Positions 50,910 to 60,866 of a stretch of 64,000 nt of DNA are shown one piece after another. The translations under genes and the position numbers were made by a program. Below the pieces are notes generated by a model. The model saw only the letters and a program-made list of their open reading frames with translations. It was not told the origin of the DNA and searched no databases. Source of the DNA: Pelosinus fermentans (lineage in GTDB: Bacteria > Bacillota > Negativicutes > DSM-13327); assembly GCA_002434245.1 (NCBI GenBank), contig DJJR01000080.1:135619-199618 (forward strand). Reading direction: 5' to 3'. Numbering within the stretch: position 1 is the stretch's first letter; each line of letters opens with the position of its first letter.

Positions 50910-52966
50910 AGCAGATGGTAAATATCGGCTGTTTTTTTTGCTTGTATACATTTGGAGAACAAAGCAGGATTCCTCCCAATGGCTGCTATCTGATTAAAAA
51001 GTTCAATGTAATCAAAACCGCCCTGTGTACAAAAAGCAAATAATAAATACACCGTTTTCTTTTCATCGGTATCCATTTTGATGCCTTTTGGTGCAACGAG
51101 AAGACTGAGGCCCTCTGAAAGTACAGTTTCATTCGGCTTGGCGTGGGCTAATGCAACTCCTTTACCTACAATGATATACGGTCCGTATTTTTCGATATTG
51201 CAGATCATAGTATGAATGTATTCTTTTTCAATATGTCTCTTCTGGTATAAGAGTCTGCCTACCGTTTCTACTGCCAGTTTCCAGTCGAGAGGTGTATCAA
51301 TAATATGAATCATCTCTTTCTTGAGCATGGTACGCAAACCATGTACATCTTTGCTGACCAATTGTTTGGTATGTGTCTTAAGAAAAGCATCCAGACTATC
51401 GATAAATCTTTCTAAATCATCAATATTATGAAAGGTTTCGATGCTGTCAGAAACTTTTTTAACGATGATATTTTTTCTTTTTTCCAAACTTAGATTAATA
51501 TTTTCTCCTAGAGAAAACGCTTGCTTTTGGATATTATTCAGATCCTGCATTTTCAACACTGGATTGACCTTGACTACAGGATACAACGTCTCGGGAAGAT
51601 TGACCGTTGATATGATAAAATCGATTTTTTCTTTATTTTTTTCCAGCATGTACAGAATCCTGTCTACCGAAATCACTCCCTGAATAGTAAAGTCAAAATA
51701 GTTTTTGATCTGTGCTTCTACAAAACGACCTGTTGCCATGCTGCCCGGACAAACGATTATGACATGCAGCGGCAATAAAAATTTCTTATTTCTCACCAGT
51801 GCTGCACAAATATGAATAAAGATTGACAATTTCATTTTCTTGCTAAAGGAATAACCTAAATATTTTTCGAGAATATGGCATTGGCTTTCAATCTCTTCCA
51901 TGATCTCCCGATATTCGGGCTGTATATTTTCATCAATGGGAAACTGAAAATCAAGAAGATCCGACATACATTTGATATGCAGGAACAGGGATTCCACAAG
52001 AATATGATCATTGCTAAAATCAATATTTAATCGATTGCCTATTCCAACTAAAAAATAAGTGATCATATTATAGAGTTCAATATCATCAATGGATTTTGAC
52101 ATGGGCAAAAGATGATTATCTATAATATACTGCTGAAATAAAACGATTTCCTCATCCAAAAAGGTCATATTCAGTCTTTGCTCTATATAGGAAAAAATTT
52201 CTATGCCTAAAGGCATCTCCCCGGGCTGAATCGGTACAATTCCATCGCAAATCTCTGTCGAGAAATCGATTGGTCGATTAATGCAAATGAACAAATATAG
52301 AGACAGCTCATAAAAGCTATAATCCGAGAACACCACATCTTTTTCCCGCTCAAAGTCCTGTAAGATAACAATGATTGATGCCAAAGAATGACTGATATCC
52401 ATCTGTGAAAGGATCAGCCTCTGAAAATATCCATCACTTTTGACATTGACAATAACCCGCCGGCATAGTTCCACTAGCATCATACGCAAATGCTGCTTCT
52501 CCGCTTTCTCCAGATAAATCCCCTTGCTGCTCTTTGAACGCAATTTGAGATTAAATTCCTGCAATATTTCTCTGACGGATTCGATATCACTCAATATGGT
52601 GATCCTGCTGACACTCAGCATTTCTGCCAAATACTCCATCGTAAGATAGTTTTTTTGTTTGAGCAAGATAACAAGGATCAATATCTGCCTCTCGTCTGGG
52701 GATAATCGGTAGGAATAACTGTTTAATTTGAAGAGCTGGTCTTTCACAAATTCTGGATCAAGGTCCGTACCTATTTTCAATATACCGTTATCCACAATCT
52801 CAATCGTATGAAGCTGTAACTTTTTTAAAAAAAGATTAATTTCTGCAATATCATTACGCAATGTTTTCTGTGAAACCTGATAGACTTCCGATAATTTTGT
52901 AATATTTAAAATACTACTATCATAAGATAATATCTTTTGCAAAACATCTGCACTTCGTTTTTTCAT
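50900..52966 (-). CDS. PTS-controlled PRD transcription regulator (MtlR/BglG type)
   Basis: 688 residues: two N-terminal DNA-binding helix-turn-helix regions (1-160; TKLSEVYQVSQKTLRNDIAE and YLAEMLSVSRITILSDIESV), two PRDs (about 175-390), an EIIB-Gat-like domain (HVIIVCPGSMATGRF with its Cys) and a C-terminal EIIA-Fru-like domain (KGVALAHAKPNETV with its His). Its activity would be set by phosphorylation from HPr and the operon's own PTS proteins. GGAGGGAGTA precedes two ATGs; the second, at 52966, is chosen. Last gene of PTS operon 2. Confidence 0.9.
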   Translation of the reverse strand: MKKRSADVLQKILSYDSSILNITKLSEVYQVSQKTLRNDIAEINLFLKKLQLHTIEIVDNGILKIGTDLDPEFVKDQLFKLNSYSYRLSPDERQILILVILLKQKNYLTMEYLAEMLSVSRITILSDIESVREILQEFNLKLRSKSSKGIYLEKAEKQHLRMMLVELCRRVIVNVKSDGYFQRLILSQMDISHSLASIIVILQDFEREKDVVFSDYSFYELSLYLFICINRPIDFSTEICDGIVPIQPGEMPLGIEIFSYIEQRLNMTFLDEEIVLFQQYIIDNHLLPMSKSIDDIELYNMITYFLVGIGNRLNIDFSNDHILVESLFLHIKCMSDLLDFQFPIDENIQPEYREIMEEIESQCHILEKYLGYSFSKKMKLSIFIHICAALVRNKKFLLPLHVIIVCPGSMATGRFVEAQIKNYFDFTIQGVISVDRILYMLEKNKEKIDFIISTVNLPETLYPVVKVNPVLKMQDLNNIQKQAFSLGENINLSLEKRKNIIVKKVSDSIETFHNIDDLERFIDSLDAFLKTHTKQLVSKDVHGLRTMLKKEMIHIIDTPLDWKLAVETVGRLLYQKRHIEKEYIHTMICNIEKYGPYIIVGKGVALAHAKPNETVLSEGLSLLVAPKGIKMDTDEKKTVYLLFAFCTQGGFDYIELFNQIAAIGRNPALFSKCIQAKKTADIYHLLCV

Positions 52967-53060
52967 CATTACTCCCTCCATGCAGTTGGTCATGTCTACC
53001 TATTCCCTAAAACAAAAATGAAGGAACGTGCAATACATATAATCTTCACCAAAATTTTAC

Positions 53061-53714
53061 CTACTTGCTTGGTGCCTGTCCATAAGATTTGAATTTTTCC
53101 AGCATCAGATCAACCTCTGTATCATTTAGTATGATCGGCTCTCCTACCACTTTGGCACGATAATAGATCTCTGCCATACGCTCTGTTTCTTCAGCAATGA
53201 CAAAAGCATTTGGAAGATCGGCTGCACAGGTTAAGAGTCCATGATTTGCCAAAAAGCAGGCTTTTCTTTCCTGCATAGCGACAAAGGAGCTTTCTGCTAG
53301 CTCCCATGTACCGAATGAAGCATATTTCGCACAACGGACATCCTTACCTCCCGCAACCGCAATATAATAATTGGCTGCCGGAAGATTCCAACCCAAAGTA
53401 GCAAGAACCGTACTATACATCGAATGGGTATGTACAACTGCATTAACATCTTTTCTTTTCTGATAATAAATGCGGTGCATATCCTTTTCACTGGATGGCT
53501 TACGACTTCCATCCACCGTATTTCCATCCAAATCTGTAATTACAACATCTTCCGGAAGTGTTTCAAAATAATCAATACCACTCGGACTAACCGCCATATA
53601 GCCGAGGTCACGATTATAAATACTGATATTACCGCCTGTCCCCTTTGTTAAGCCTGAGGTAATTAATTTTTTCCCATACTCTACAATAAGTTCCCGCTCT
53701 TTTTCCATTAACAT
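53061..53714 (-). CDS. Class II aldolase/adducin family, fuculose-phosphate aldolase-like
   Basis: 217 residues. Zinc site His pair in VVHTHSMYSTVLA and the later His in LANHGLLTCA; phosphate-binding TGGNISIYN and SPSG; catalytic Glu in PSSEKDMHRIYY. The family cleaves or epimerises sugar phosphates, yielding DHAP and an aldehyde in the FucA case. It takes the place that a KbaY-type aldolase occupies in PTS operon 1. It lies 30 bp after the dehydrogenase gene. Confidence 0.93.
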   Translation of the reverse strand: MLMEKERELIVEYGKKLITSGLTKGTGGNISIYNRDLGYMAVSPSGIDYFETLPEDVVITDLDGNTVDGSRKPSSEKDMHRIYYQKRKDVNAVVHTHSMYSTVLATLGWNLPAANYYIAVAGGKDVRCAKYASFGTWELAESSFVAMQERKACFLANHGLLTCAADLPNAFVIAEETERMAEIYYRAKVVGEPIILNDTEVDLMLEKFKSYGQAPSK

Positions 53715-53744
53715 AACCTATGACTCCTCATCTCTCATATATTT

Positions 53745-54788
53745 TTATTTGATCAACATGTCGCTATAACCATTTTCCAGGTAAGCATTCACAACATCCT
53801 TCAACAGATATGGCGCTCTTGGGATCGCATCCACTGTATCACCAGCAATATGGGTTGTCAGCGTAATATTATCCAGCGAAAGTAATGGATCTCCTTTTGG
53901 TATCGGCTCTATCCAACTGACATCTAAAGCAGCACCTGCAATTTTACAATTTTTCAGTGCATCTACGAGGTCATCCTTGACCAGAATATCCGCTCTTGCC
54001 GTGTTGATAATATAAGAACCTGGCTTCATGAGCTGGATCAAATCTTTATTGATCATATTTTTCGTTTGTTCCGTCACCCGCATATGCAAGGATACAATAT
54101 CTGCCTCTTTAAAGACTTCCTCTATGGATTTTATTTCTACCGACAACTGGTCACGAGCAAAAATAGCCGGATCTACAAATGGATCATATACAATCACTTT
54201 GATACCAAGCGCATTCAATCGTTTGATAACCAGTCTACCGATATAGCCTGCACCAATAATACCAACCACCATATTGGCAAGTGTCGTTTTATAGGCATCA
54301 TTTGAAAAGCTCTTTCTCCACTGCTCACTTTTGATAGACAGATGTGCCCTTGCGATATTCCGCGTCTCAGCAAACATAAGCCCAATGGTAAAATCAGCAA
54401 CAGGTTCTGCATTTCTGATGACATGCAGAAACGGCAGCTTAAGTTCCCTCACGGCAGCTACATTTACATTCTCCAACCCTCCGCGACAAGTTCCTATCAT
54501 CTTTAATTTTGGTGCACTTTTAAGCATTATCTCTGATATTGGTGCATAATGTGCAAATAAATATTCTGCATCTTTTAAAGCTTCCAAAATTCCCTGGGGT
54601 ATCTCAACTTTTTCAGGACCATATCGCTCAATCTGCAAAATATGATTTTGAAAGTGATCCTTTGTTAAATCAGAATACCATTCAAGAACTTCTATTTTAT
54701 CTATTTCTCCTTCTAGATTCATTTGCAAAACAGCATCCTTTAAGGTTGCACTTTTAACCAACGCATCTCCGATCACAACGACTTTCAT
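53745..54788 (-). CDS. D-2-hydroxyacid dehydrogenase, phosphoglycerate dehydrogenase-like
   Basis: 347 residues, NAD-dependent: VVGIIGAGYIGRLVIKRLNA (Rossmann), Arg in INTARADILVKDDLVDAL, Glu in VSWIEPIPKGDP and His in TLTTHIAGDT. No ACT domain. It resembles the operon 1 enzyme at 28800 in domain layout and operon position but is clearly diverged. The substrate is probably a phosphorylated hydroxyacid formed by the PTS. Confidence 0.9.
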   Translation of the reverse strand: MKVVVIGDALVKSATLKDAVLQMNLEGEIDKIEVLEWYSDLTKDHFQNHILQIERYGPEKVEIPQGILEALKDAEYLFAHYAPISEIMLKSAPKLKMIGTCRGGLENVNVAAVRELKLPFLHVIRNAEPVADFTIGLMFAETRNIARAHLSIKSEQWRKSFSNDAYKTTLANMVVGIIGAGYIGRLVIKRLNALGIKVIVYDPFVDPAIFARDQLSVEIKSIEEVFKEADIVSLHMRVTEQTKNMINKDLIQLMKPGSYIINTARADILVKDDLVDALKNCKIAGAALDVSWIEPIPKGDPLLSLDNITLTTHIAGDTVDAIPRAPYLLKDVVNAYLENGYSDMLIK

Positions 54789-54860
54789 GGTAAATCTCCT
54801 CCTCTGGTAAATTGGATTAGGAGCGTATGAACCTTATGCTCTCTAATCCCTAATTTCAAA

Positions 54861-56264
54861 TTAAGACTTATTTCCATCTTCTAAAATCGCAGGATCACGT
54901 TCTAGATAATCGATAATAGCTTCCTTGTTTTTCTTTATAAAGACAAACAATATGAGATACAAGAGGACCGAAAGACCGATCCAAAGCGGATTTTGAGTAA
55001 GAAAAATCAAGAACAATGCCCCGAGAAAATAGTTTCCCAGTACAACAAAGCTTGCAATCAAAAGCGTACCTGCCGGTATGATTACACCGACACTCTGCGC
55101 CACACTGGTAAAAATCGGTGCCACTGCAGTAATGACATATAGATTCATAACGAGCAGAACAATGCCCGAGATAAGAGTTTTAAAAATATTTCCTCTAGAA
55201 ATAGCGACAATCGGCTGAATGATATACGGAATTGCGATCAAGTCTACCATTGGCAAAGTCTCATTACCCGGCAGGATAATCGCCAGTACTAGAATAATAG
55301 GTATCATCAACAGTCCTGAAATCAATGTTGCCGGTTCGCCATATCCAGCAGCATCATTGATCGCAAGGTACCACTGACGATCCTTGCCGGATGATTTCGC
55401 TGATTTTTTTGAAGCATCGGTAATGCTTGTAAAGGCAGAGGCAAAAATACCTGCGATTTTCGGGAAAATCGACATTACGGCTGCCGTCGATACTCCTACC
55501 GTCATAATTTCTCCCCAAGCTCCTAAATCATATAATCTCATATAATTCCCGGAAAATCCCAGTGCCAGCCCGAGGATAAAGCCTAGGGTAGTCGGCTCGC
55601 CAAGAAACCCGAGTCTCTGCTGTACAGAGGTAGGGTTCCATTGCACTTTATCAGCACCTGCTTTGGTTAAAATCCAGTCCATTAACATTCCATAGGGAAC
55701 TTGTACAACATCGTGTGGAGCGGATATCGTCGTTCCCGGATAACCGTAGTACGATGCCCATCTTTTTGCCAAAACTTCCGAGAACAAAAGGGTGAATAAG
55801 TTAGCAAGTACCATTAGACCAATAGAAAGCATCATATTGCTGGTGACAAGGTACAGCATTGATCCCCAGAGCATAAACGAATAATTATTCCATAAATCCG
55901 ACGCCATAAAGACATTGGTAAATTTCACGCTAAATAAGACAAATTGAAGCAATAGTCCAAACCCTAAAAATATCATTCCGACTTCCGTAGAATATGCAAC
56001 AATACTGGTTGCCTGCCAGCCGGTATCTAAGATACGAAGATTGACACCGGTATGTTCTACCATACGATTGACGACAGGAGTGACAATCGGTGTATAGGCA
56101 CCGATCAGCATATTGAACCCGATTAATCCTATGCCTGCACTGAGCGCTGATTGAAACGCTCGTTTCAGTTTTACATTCATAAAGAGTGCAATGATTAAAA
56201 TTACTACAGGAACGATGATGGACGCACCAAACGCTCCCATAATCTTAGATAATATCTCCAACAT
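54861..56264 (-). CDS. PTS EIIC membrane transporter, galactitol (GatC) family
   Basis: 467 residues with about ten to twelve membrane helices; LEILSKIMGAFGASIIVPVV, KRAFQSALSAGIGLIGFNML and the loop LGFLGEPTTLGFILGLALGF place it in the GatC family, as for the operon 1 permease. Its hydrophilic C-terminus ends LERDPAILEDGNKS. It is third in PTS operon 2. Confidence 0.92.
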   Translation of the reverse strand: MLEILSKIMGAFGASIIVPVVILIIALFMNVKLKRAFQSALSAGIGLIGFNMLIGAYTPIVTPVVNRMVEHTGVNLRILDTGWQATSIVAYSTEVGMIFLGFGLLLQFVLFSVKFTNVFMASDLWNNYSFMLWGSMLYLVTSNMMLSIGLMVLANLFTLLFSEVLAKRWASYYGYPGTTISAPHDVVQVPYGMLMDWILTKAGADKVQWNPTSVQQRLGFLGEPTTLGFILGLALGFSGNYMRLYDLGAWGEIMTVGVSTAAVMSIFPKIAGIFASAFTSITDASKKSAKSSGKDRQWYLAINDAAGYGEPATLISGLLMIPIILVLAIILPGNETLPMVDLIAIPYIIQPIVAISRGNIFKTLISGIVLLVMNLYVITAVAPIFTSVAQSVGVIIPAGTLLIASFVVLGNYFLGALFLIFLTQNPLWIGLSVLLYLILFVFIKKNKEAIIDYLERDPAILEDGNKS

Positions 56265-56308
56265 GTAATTCTCCTCCTTATTGCTGTGCTTTACGGATTA
56301 CTAACCTA

Positions 56309-56608
56309 TTATTTAACCAGTTCTTTCGCTGTTTTAAGTAGTTCTTCAATAAATTCCTCCTCTGCCATACCAGTAAGGAATCCTACCGCATTAATGGTTG
56401 GAATATTATAAGCACTGAGCAGCGGGCTGGTATGCACAATCAAATCGTAGGAGCCTGAGACGACCAATTGCTCTACACCACCCGGATTGACTTCGACTGT
56501 AGTCGCTGATATCCCGTTGTCATCCAACAGATCTTTAACCTTATTTGCAATCATAGAACTAGTAACAGTTCCCGAACCACATACAGAAATAATTTTTAAT
56601 TTTTTCAT
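56309..56608 (-). CDS. PTS EIIB component, galactitol type
   Basis: 99 residues with phospho-Cys10 in IISVCGSGTVTSSMIA. It receives phosphate from the IIA protein at 56634 and phosphorylates the transported substrate. AGAAGGTG precedes the ATG. Confidence 0.93.
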   Translation of the reverse strand: MKKLKIISVCGSGTVTSSMIANKVKDLLDDNGISATTVEVNPGGVEQLVVSGSYDLIVHTSPLLSAYNIPTINAVGFLTGMAEEEFIEELLKTAKELVK

Positions 56609-56633
56609 TTTTAAACACCTTCTTCACATTTTT

Positions 56634-57119
56634 TTAGATTTCATTTGTGGATAAATATTTTTGCAGATGCTGTAAAAAACTGTTTTTCTCCTTAATTTCC
56701 AGCAGACTACTCATTTGTTTTTCATTAGAAAAAAGCTTCATCAGCGATTGCAGTATCGTCAGTTGTAACTCTCCTTTGTTGACCCCTAGCAAAAAGATCA
56801 ACTTTGGATACACCAGCTTACGCTCCATCGGATCTGTACCCATTTGGCAAAAAGCAAGGGTAGGTGCCAGTCTGATAACATAGATAAAGGAGCGATTCAC
56901 ATATTCTGGATCTGTGTGGGGAATTGCCACATCAAAGGATTTTGTTACTAGACCTGTAGGGAATTTCTTTTCCCGCTCTTGGATTTTTCCGCAAAACTCT
57001 TTTTTGATATATTGTAAATCTTGAAGTCTTGACGAAATTTCCTTAAAAAAATTAGTCTGTGAAGCAAACTCTCCATGAAGTTCGATCATATTTTCGTCAA
57101 ATAATTCTGTCAAATGCAA
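56634..57119 (-). CDS. PTS EIIA component, fructose/galactitol type
   Basis: 161 residues; phosphorylated His in SFDVAIPHTDPEYV. The start is TTG at 57119 after AAAGGGTGATG. First gene of PTS operon 2. In the 267-bp gap upstream (57120-57386) I see a GATACT/AGTATC dyad near 57173-57190 but no sigma-54 promoter. Confidence 0.9.
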   Translation of the reverse strand: MHLTELFDENMIELHGEFASQTNFFKEISSRLQDLQYIKKEFCGKIQEREKKFPTGLVTKSFDVAIPHTDPEYVNRSFIYVIRLAPTLAFCQMGTDPMERKLVYPKLIFLLGVNKGELQLTILQSLMKLFSNEKQMSSLLEIKEKNSFLQHLQKYLSTNEI

Positions 57120-57386
57120 TTACATCACCCTTTCCATGCAAACCAATGTTTGCTGTAAACTTTTTTTGGATAGATACTTGAAGAGTATCATCATTTCCTT
57201 ATGTTTTAGATATCAAGTGCGCCATTGATTATCTGATCTCATTATATTAATATTTTGAAATAACCTTCAAGTCAAAAGTCATTCTGGTGAGCCGATAAGA
57301 GATTTTACTAACTTTTAATGAATCTTTTCTTATTTGTAAATAAAAAAAATCCGAATGGGTGGTAATCCCGTCCAGAATTTTTTATT

Positions 57387-57692
57387 TTAATTACTCGATG
57401 AGCCAATTGCAATTCCTATCAGAATAGCCGCAATATCACGTAACGCACGGTTATGACGATCCCTTTCACGCTCCTGCCGCTCATGCCACTGTCTATCGCT
57501 TTCATGATCGCGCCGCCGCATTTCCCGTTCATGTCGTTCATTTTCTTTACGTATTTGCTCATCATGCTGACGCTCGCGTTGACGGTTGCGGTCATGACCC
57601 CGGTCTTCATAACGTTCTTCATTGCGTTGATCCTTATCTCTTGGTGAGGCTTCGATTACAGATGCGCCAAACCCTATTGGATTATGTTGTGA
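57387..57692 (-). pseudogene. Highly charged Arg/Glu/His/Asp-rich frame without a start codon
   Basis: The frame is open for 101 codons and reads SQHNPIGFGASVIEASPRDK, then a dense charged region (about 20-80) made of RQRERQHDEQ-, NERHEREMRRRDHE- and WHERQERERDRH-like stretches, and ends in a hydrophobic RDIAAILIGIAIGSSSN. The bias is too regular for a chance frame. No ATG, GTG or TTG lies near its 5' end; the only in-frame ATG is in mid-sequence. It could be a gene with a non-standard start or one that lost its 5' end. No family recognised. Confidence 0.45.
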
Positions 57693-57830
57693 TTATATTT
57701 GAAAAGAACTTGCAATACTATCCACGGTGAATAGTTATTGCAAGTTCTATTTTTGCAACATCCAACCTATTGGCGTTGATCAATACCCGCTCTCACTTAA
57801 CTCCCTTGTATTTACCTATAAGGCACTCCC

Positions 57831-59111
57831 TTACTCTTCACTTTCAAGATAAACTAATTTCTTCGCTTCATCATATCCGAAAAGTTCGGAATAGCGTCCC
57901 CAACTGACCAAAAGTTGAATTTGAGTTTTCGCCAATGCATCGCCATGAGTACGGGCAATAAGGGCTTCAAAGAACTCGATATTCATATGTTTATTAGATT
58001 TTGATTGCAGAACATTGATCATTTGTGTCATAAACGAAACATTTTTTAATAATTGCTTTTTGAACAATTCTTTGCGTTCCAATACTGTCGCCGTTGCAAA
58101 TTCAATCCCTTCAGGAGTAAGTTCGATATCCCCTTCCACTACCTTAGCAAAATCCAGCAATGATGCTAGTTCAATAATCGGAAAAAAGTCTTCAATGTCC
58201 ATTACTAAACGATCAGCCAGTTTATAGAGATCTGTTCTTTCATTTTGGTCTTCTAATAACTCAAGAAAACCAGTAAGTGCTCCGGCTGATACACGAGGAA
58301 GTATCGTAATAGGCTTTGGCTGGTATACAGTATCCTCACTGCGCTTTATCTCTTTTTTCGTCATCAAAGAATAAATTTTATCTACAAGGGCAGTAAAATC
58401 AGCATCCTTTTTATCACGCCAACGAGGAATATCGATAGCAATATCTTCGACGACTTTAGCTGGTCCACTTGAAAGAATTACGGCACGGTCAGCCATATAC
58501 ACTGCTTCCTCAATACCATGGGTAACTAAAATAATGGACTTAGTAGAGATTTTCTTATCTAACCACAGCTCTAACAGGTCACGGCGTAAATTTTCAGCAG
58601 TAAGAACATCCAAAGCGGAAAAGGGTTCATCCATTAACAGTACATCGGGATCACTTACAAGGGCACGCCCAATCCCCACTCGCTGCCGCATTCCGCCGGA
58701 TAGTTCTTTCGGATATGCGTTTTCGAAACCATCAAGACCAACGATATCAATAACTTTTAATGCTTTCTCATTCTTTTCTGCTTTGGAAAGTTTCTTGAAT
58801 TCTAAACCGACTAGCACATTTTCCAGGACAGTCAGCCAAGGAAATAACGCAAAAGATTGAAATACCATTGCAACCCCAGGATTTACGCCTTGAATATCCT
58901 TGCCCAAATAGGTGACTTTACCCTTTGAAGCTGGAATAAGCCCCGCAATAATTCGTAATAGAGTAGATTTGCCCGAACCCGAAGGTCCAAGAATTGCAAG
59001 GAACTCTCCTGTTTTGATTTCCAAGTTAATATCTTCAAGTACAGTTGTATTCTCATGTCCTTTAGAACCAAAACTTACATCTATATCTTTCACTTTAATT
59101 AATGTATTCAT
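57831..59111 (-). CDS. ABC transporter ATPase with C-terminal AAA-associated domain
   Basis: 426 residues. The ABC domain (1-250) has Walker A GPSGSGKST, Q-loop MVFQSFALFPW, signature LSGGMRQRVGIGRAL, Walker B LLMDEPFSALD and H-loop VTHGIEEA. The C-terminal domain (about 285-425) fits the AAA-associated domain found on a subset of NitT/TauT-like ATPases and thought to be regulatory. Gene spacing of 12 bp after the permease shows one operon. AGGGGGGATT precedes the ATG. The M-box upstream of the operon points to a divalent metal, probably Mg2+, as cargo or signal. Confidence 0.9.
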   Translation of the reverse strand: MNTLIKVKDIDVSFGSKGHENTTVLEDINLEIKTGEFLAILGPSGSGKSTLLRIIAGLIPASKGKVTYLGKDIQGVNPGVAMVFQSFALFPWLTVLENVLVGLEFKKLSKAEKNEKALKVIDIVGLDGFENAYPKELSGGMRQRVGIGRALVSDPDVLLMDEPFSALDVLTAENLRRDLLELWLDKKISTKSIILVTHGIEEAVYMADRAVILSSGPAKVVEDIAIDIPRWRDKKDADFTALVDKIYSLMTKKEIKRSEDTVYQPKPITILPRVSAGALTGFLELLEDQNERTDLYKLADRLVMDIEDFFPIIELASLLDFAKVVEGDIELTPEGIEFATATVLERKELFKKQLLKNVSFMTQMINVLQSKSNKHMNIEFFEALIARTHGDALAKTQIQLLVSWGRYSELFGYDEAKKLVYLESEE

Positions 59112-59123
59112 ATTTAATCCCCC

Positions 59124-60866
59124 CTATTCCAGATGATACTTTGTTTCAGCCATTTTATATAAACGTCTCCATAAAAACCGATTTATTAGAACTACAAACA
59201 CACACATGACAGTGATCCCCCAAATGATTCCGCCCCAATCGCCCTGATCAGTGACATGACTGATAAACGAACCAATACCAGTTGCGACTAATTGCTCATC
59301 ATGCCAATTTACTATCTCTGAAACAATACTTGCGTTCCACGCACCTCCAGATGCAGTTATAATACCAGTAATCAGATAAGGAAAAATACTTGGAAGAATC
59401 AGCGTTTTCCATTTTTGCCATCCCTGTAATTTAAAAATAGCTCCAGCTTCATGCAAATCATTCGGTATGGACATGGTTCCTGCAATAACATTAAACAGAA
59501 TATACCACTGCGTTCCAAGCATCATAAGGAAAATTGATCCCCACTCGAAGTTTACATGATACTTTAAGAATAAAATAGTAATGAACGGGAACATCATATT
59601 TGCCGGAAAAGAAGCTGCGATTTGAATTATTGGTTGCAACACCTTTGCCAATCTTGGGTTTAGACCAATCCACACTCCCACCGGAACAGTCCAAAGTGCC
59701 CCCAATAAAACAGCTATCATGACACGCCCAAGGGTATATAAACCCAGCCGTGTTATTTCTGCTAAATTACTGTTATCCATAGTAGATACCAGCATAAATG
59801 CCTCATATACAGGCTCGTACATGAACCATAAAATAATTACCGCAAGAAAAACCTTAATCAGTTTGGTAATATAGAGGGATGTGGATACTCTTTGAAAATC
59901 CCTTGCGGCCTTTTCGGTTACTAATGCCATTCTATCCAACAGCCGATCGATTACGTTACAAAGCGGAGTTACTAAAACGCGCATCAGCATGCTAATTAGA
60001 GCCGATCGATATAATATGTTATGAACGAAGGAAGTTGGAACATCAACTGATTCGGTTAACTCCATTTTAAATTTCTGGCTCCATACTACAAGCGGTCTCC
60101 AAAACAATTGGTCAACCAGTACAATCATTAAAATCATAGTTACAATAGAGTACGCGATAGCTTGCATCTCACCAGCTTCGATTGCTGTTGCAAGATAAGA
60201 ACCAACTCCCGGCAATCGTATATCCTGCCCTAATACACTAATCGCTTCGCTGGCGGCCAGAAAAAACCACCCTCCTCCAAATGACATCATACTATTCCAA
60301 ACCAGGCTAATCATAGAGAAAGGTAATTCCAGTTTTAAAAATCGCTGCCACCAGTTCATACGCAGAACATTAGATGCTTCTTGTAAATCTTTAGGAATCA
60401 TTTTAAGTGAGTTATAGAAACTAAAAGTCATATTCCAAGCCTGCCCTGTAAAAATGGCAAAAATGGAAGCAAGCTCAATCCCTAGTAAACTCCCGGGAAA
60501 TAACGCTATGAAAGCAACAATAGTTGCAGATAAAAAACCCAATACAGGAATGGACTGCAGCATATCAAGCAGGGGAATTAACAATGTCTCAGCAGTCTGG
60601 CTTTTAGCAGCAATGTAGCCATAAAAAAGGGTAAATATCAACGATGCTCCAAAGGCGATAAACATACGCAGCAAGGAACGTCCTGCATAATAAGGGAGCA
60701 TCAAGGGATCAAGCTCAATTCTACTTTGTTCTTCTAATGAAAAGGGCACATTCATACTTGCGCCTAAATTTAATACAGAGTAGAGTATTGCAAAAACAAA
60801 AATTAGGACAATTGCATCAACCCATTTTAAACGATATTTTGGTATAGTGATTGAGAAAAATGCCAT
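59124..60866 (-). CDS. Double ABC permease (two fused TM domains)
   Basis: 580 residues with two tandem NitT/TauT-type permease domains (about 60-265 and 365-575), each with an EAA-like loop: LQEASNVLRMNWWQRFLKLE and LHEAGAIFKLQGWQKWKTLI. So one polypeptide supplies both halves of the membrane channel. No substrate-binding protein gene is present in the operon. AAGGAGGAATTACCT precedes the ATG. Expression should depend on the M-box riboswitch between 61000 and 61222. Confidence 0.92.
   Translation of the reverse strand: MAFFSITIPKYRLKWVDAIVLIFVFAILYSVLNLGASMNVPFSLEEQSRIELDPLMLPYYAGRSLLRMFIAFGASLIFTLFYGYIAAKSQTAETLLIPLLDMLQSIPVLGFLSATIVAFIALFPGSLLGIELASIFAIFTGQAWNMTFSFYNSLKMIPKDLQEASNVLRMNWWQRFLKLELPFSMISLVWNSMMSFGGGWFFLAASEAISVLGQDIRLPGVGSYLATAIEAGEMQAIAYSIVTMILMIVLVDQLFWRPLVVWSQKFKMELTESVDVPTSFVHNILYRSALISMLMRVLVTPLCNVIDRLLDRMALVTEKAARDFQRVSTSLYITKLIKVFLAVIILWFMYEPVYEAFMLVSTMDNSNLAEITRLGLYTLGRVMIAVLLGALWTVPVGVWIGLNPRLAKVLQPIIQIAASFPANMMFPFITILFLKYHVNFEWGSIFLMMLGTQWYILFNVIAGTMSIPNDLHEAGAIFKLQGWQKWKTLILPSIFPYLITGIITASGGAWNASIVSEIVNWHDEQLVATGIGSFISHVTDQGDWGGIIWGITVMCVFVVLINRFLWRRLYKMAETKYHLE

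Noticed and set aside
57120..57386. Sigma-54 promoter before PTS operon 2
   Set aside because: TGGCGC near 57225 is not followed by TTGC at the right distance, and the regulator of this operon has no AAA+ domain.
57419..57622. 67-codon minus-strand frame (MKNVMKTGVMTATVNA...) and its plus-strand counterpart 57453-57647
   Set aside because: The alternative minus frame in the same stretch (57387-57692) has much stronger compositional bias; these two look like its shadows.
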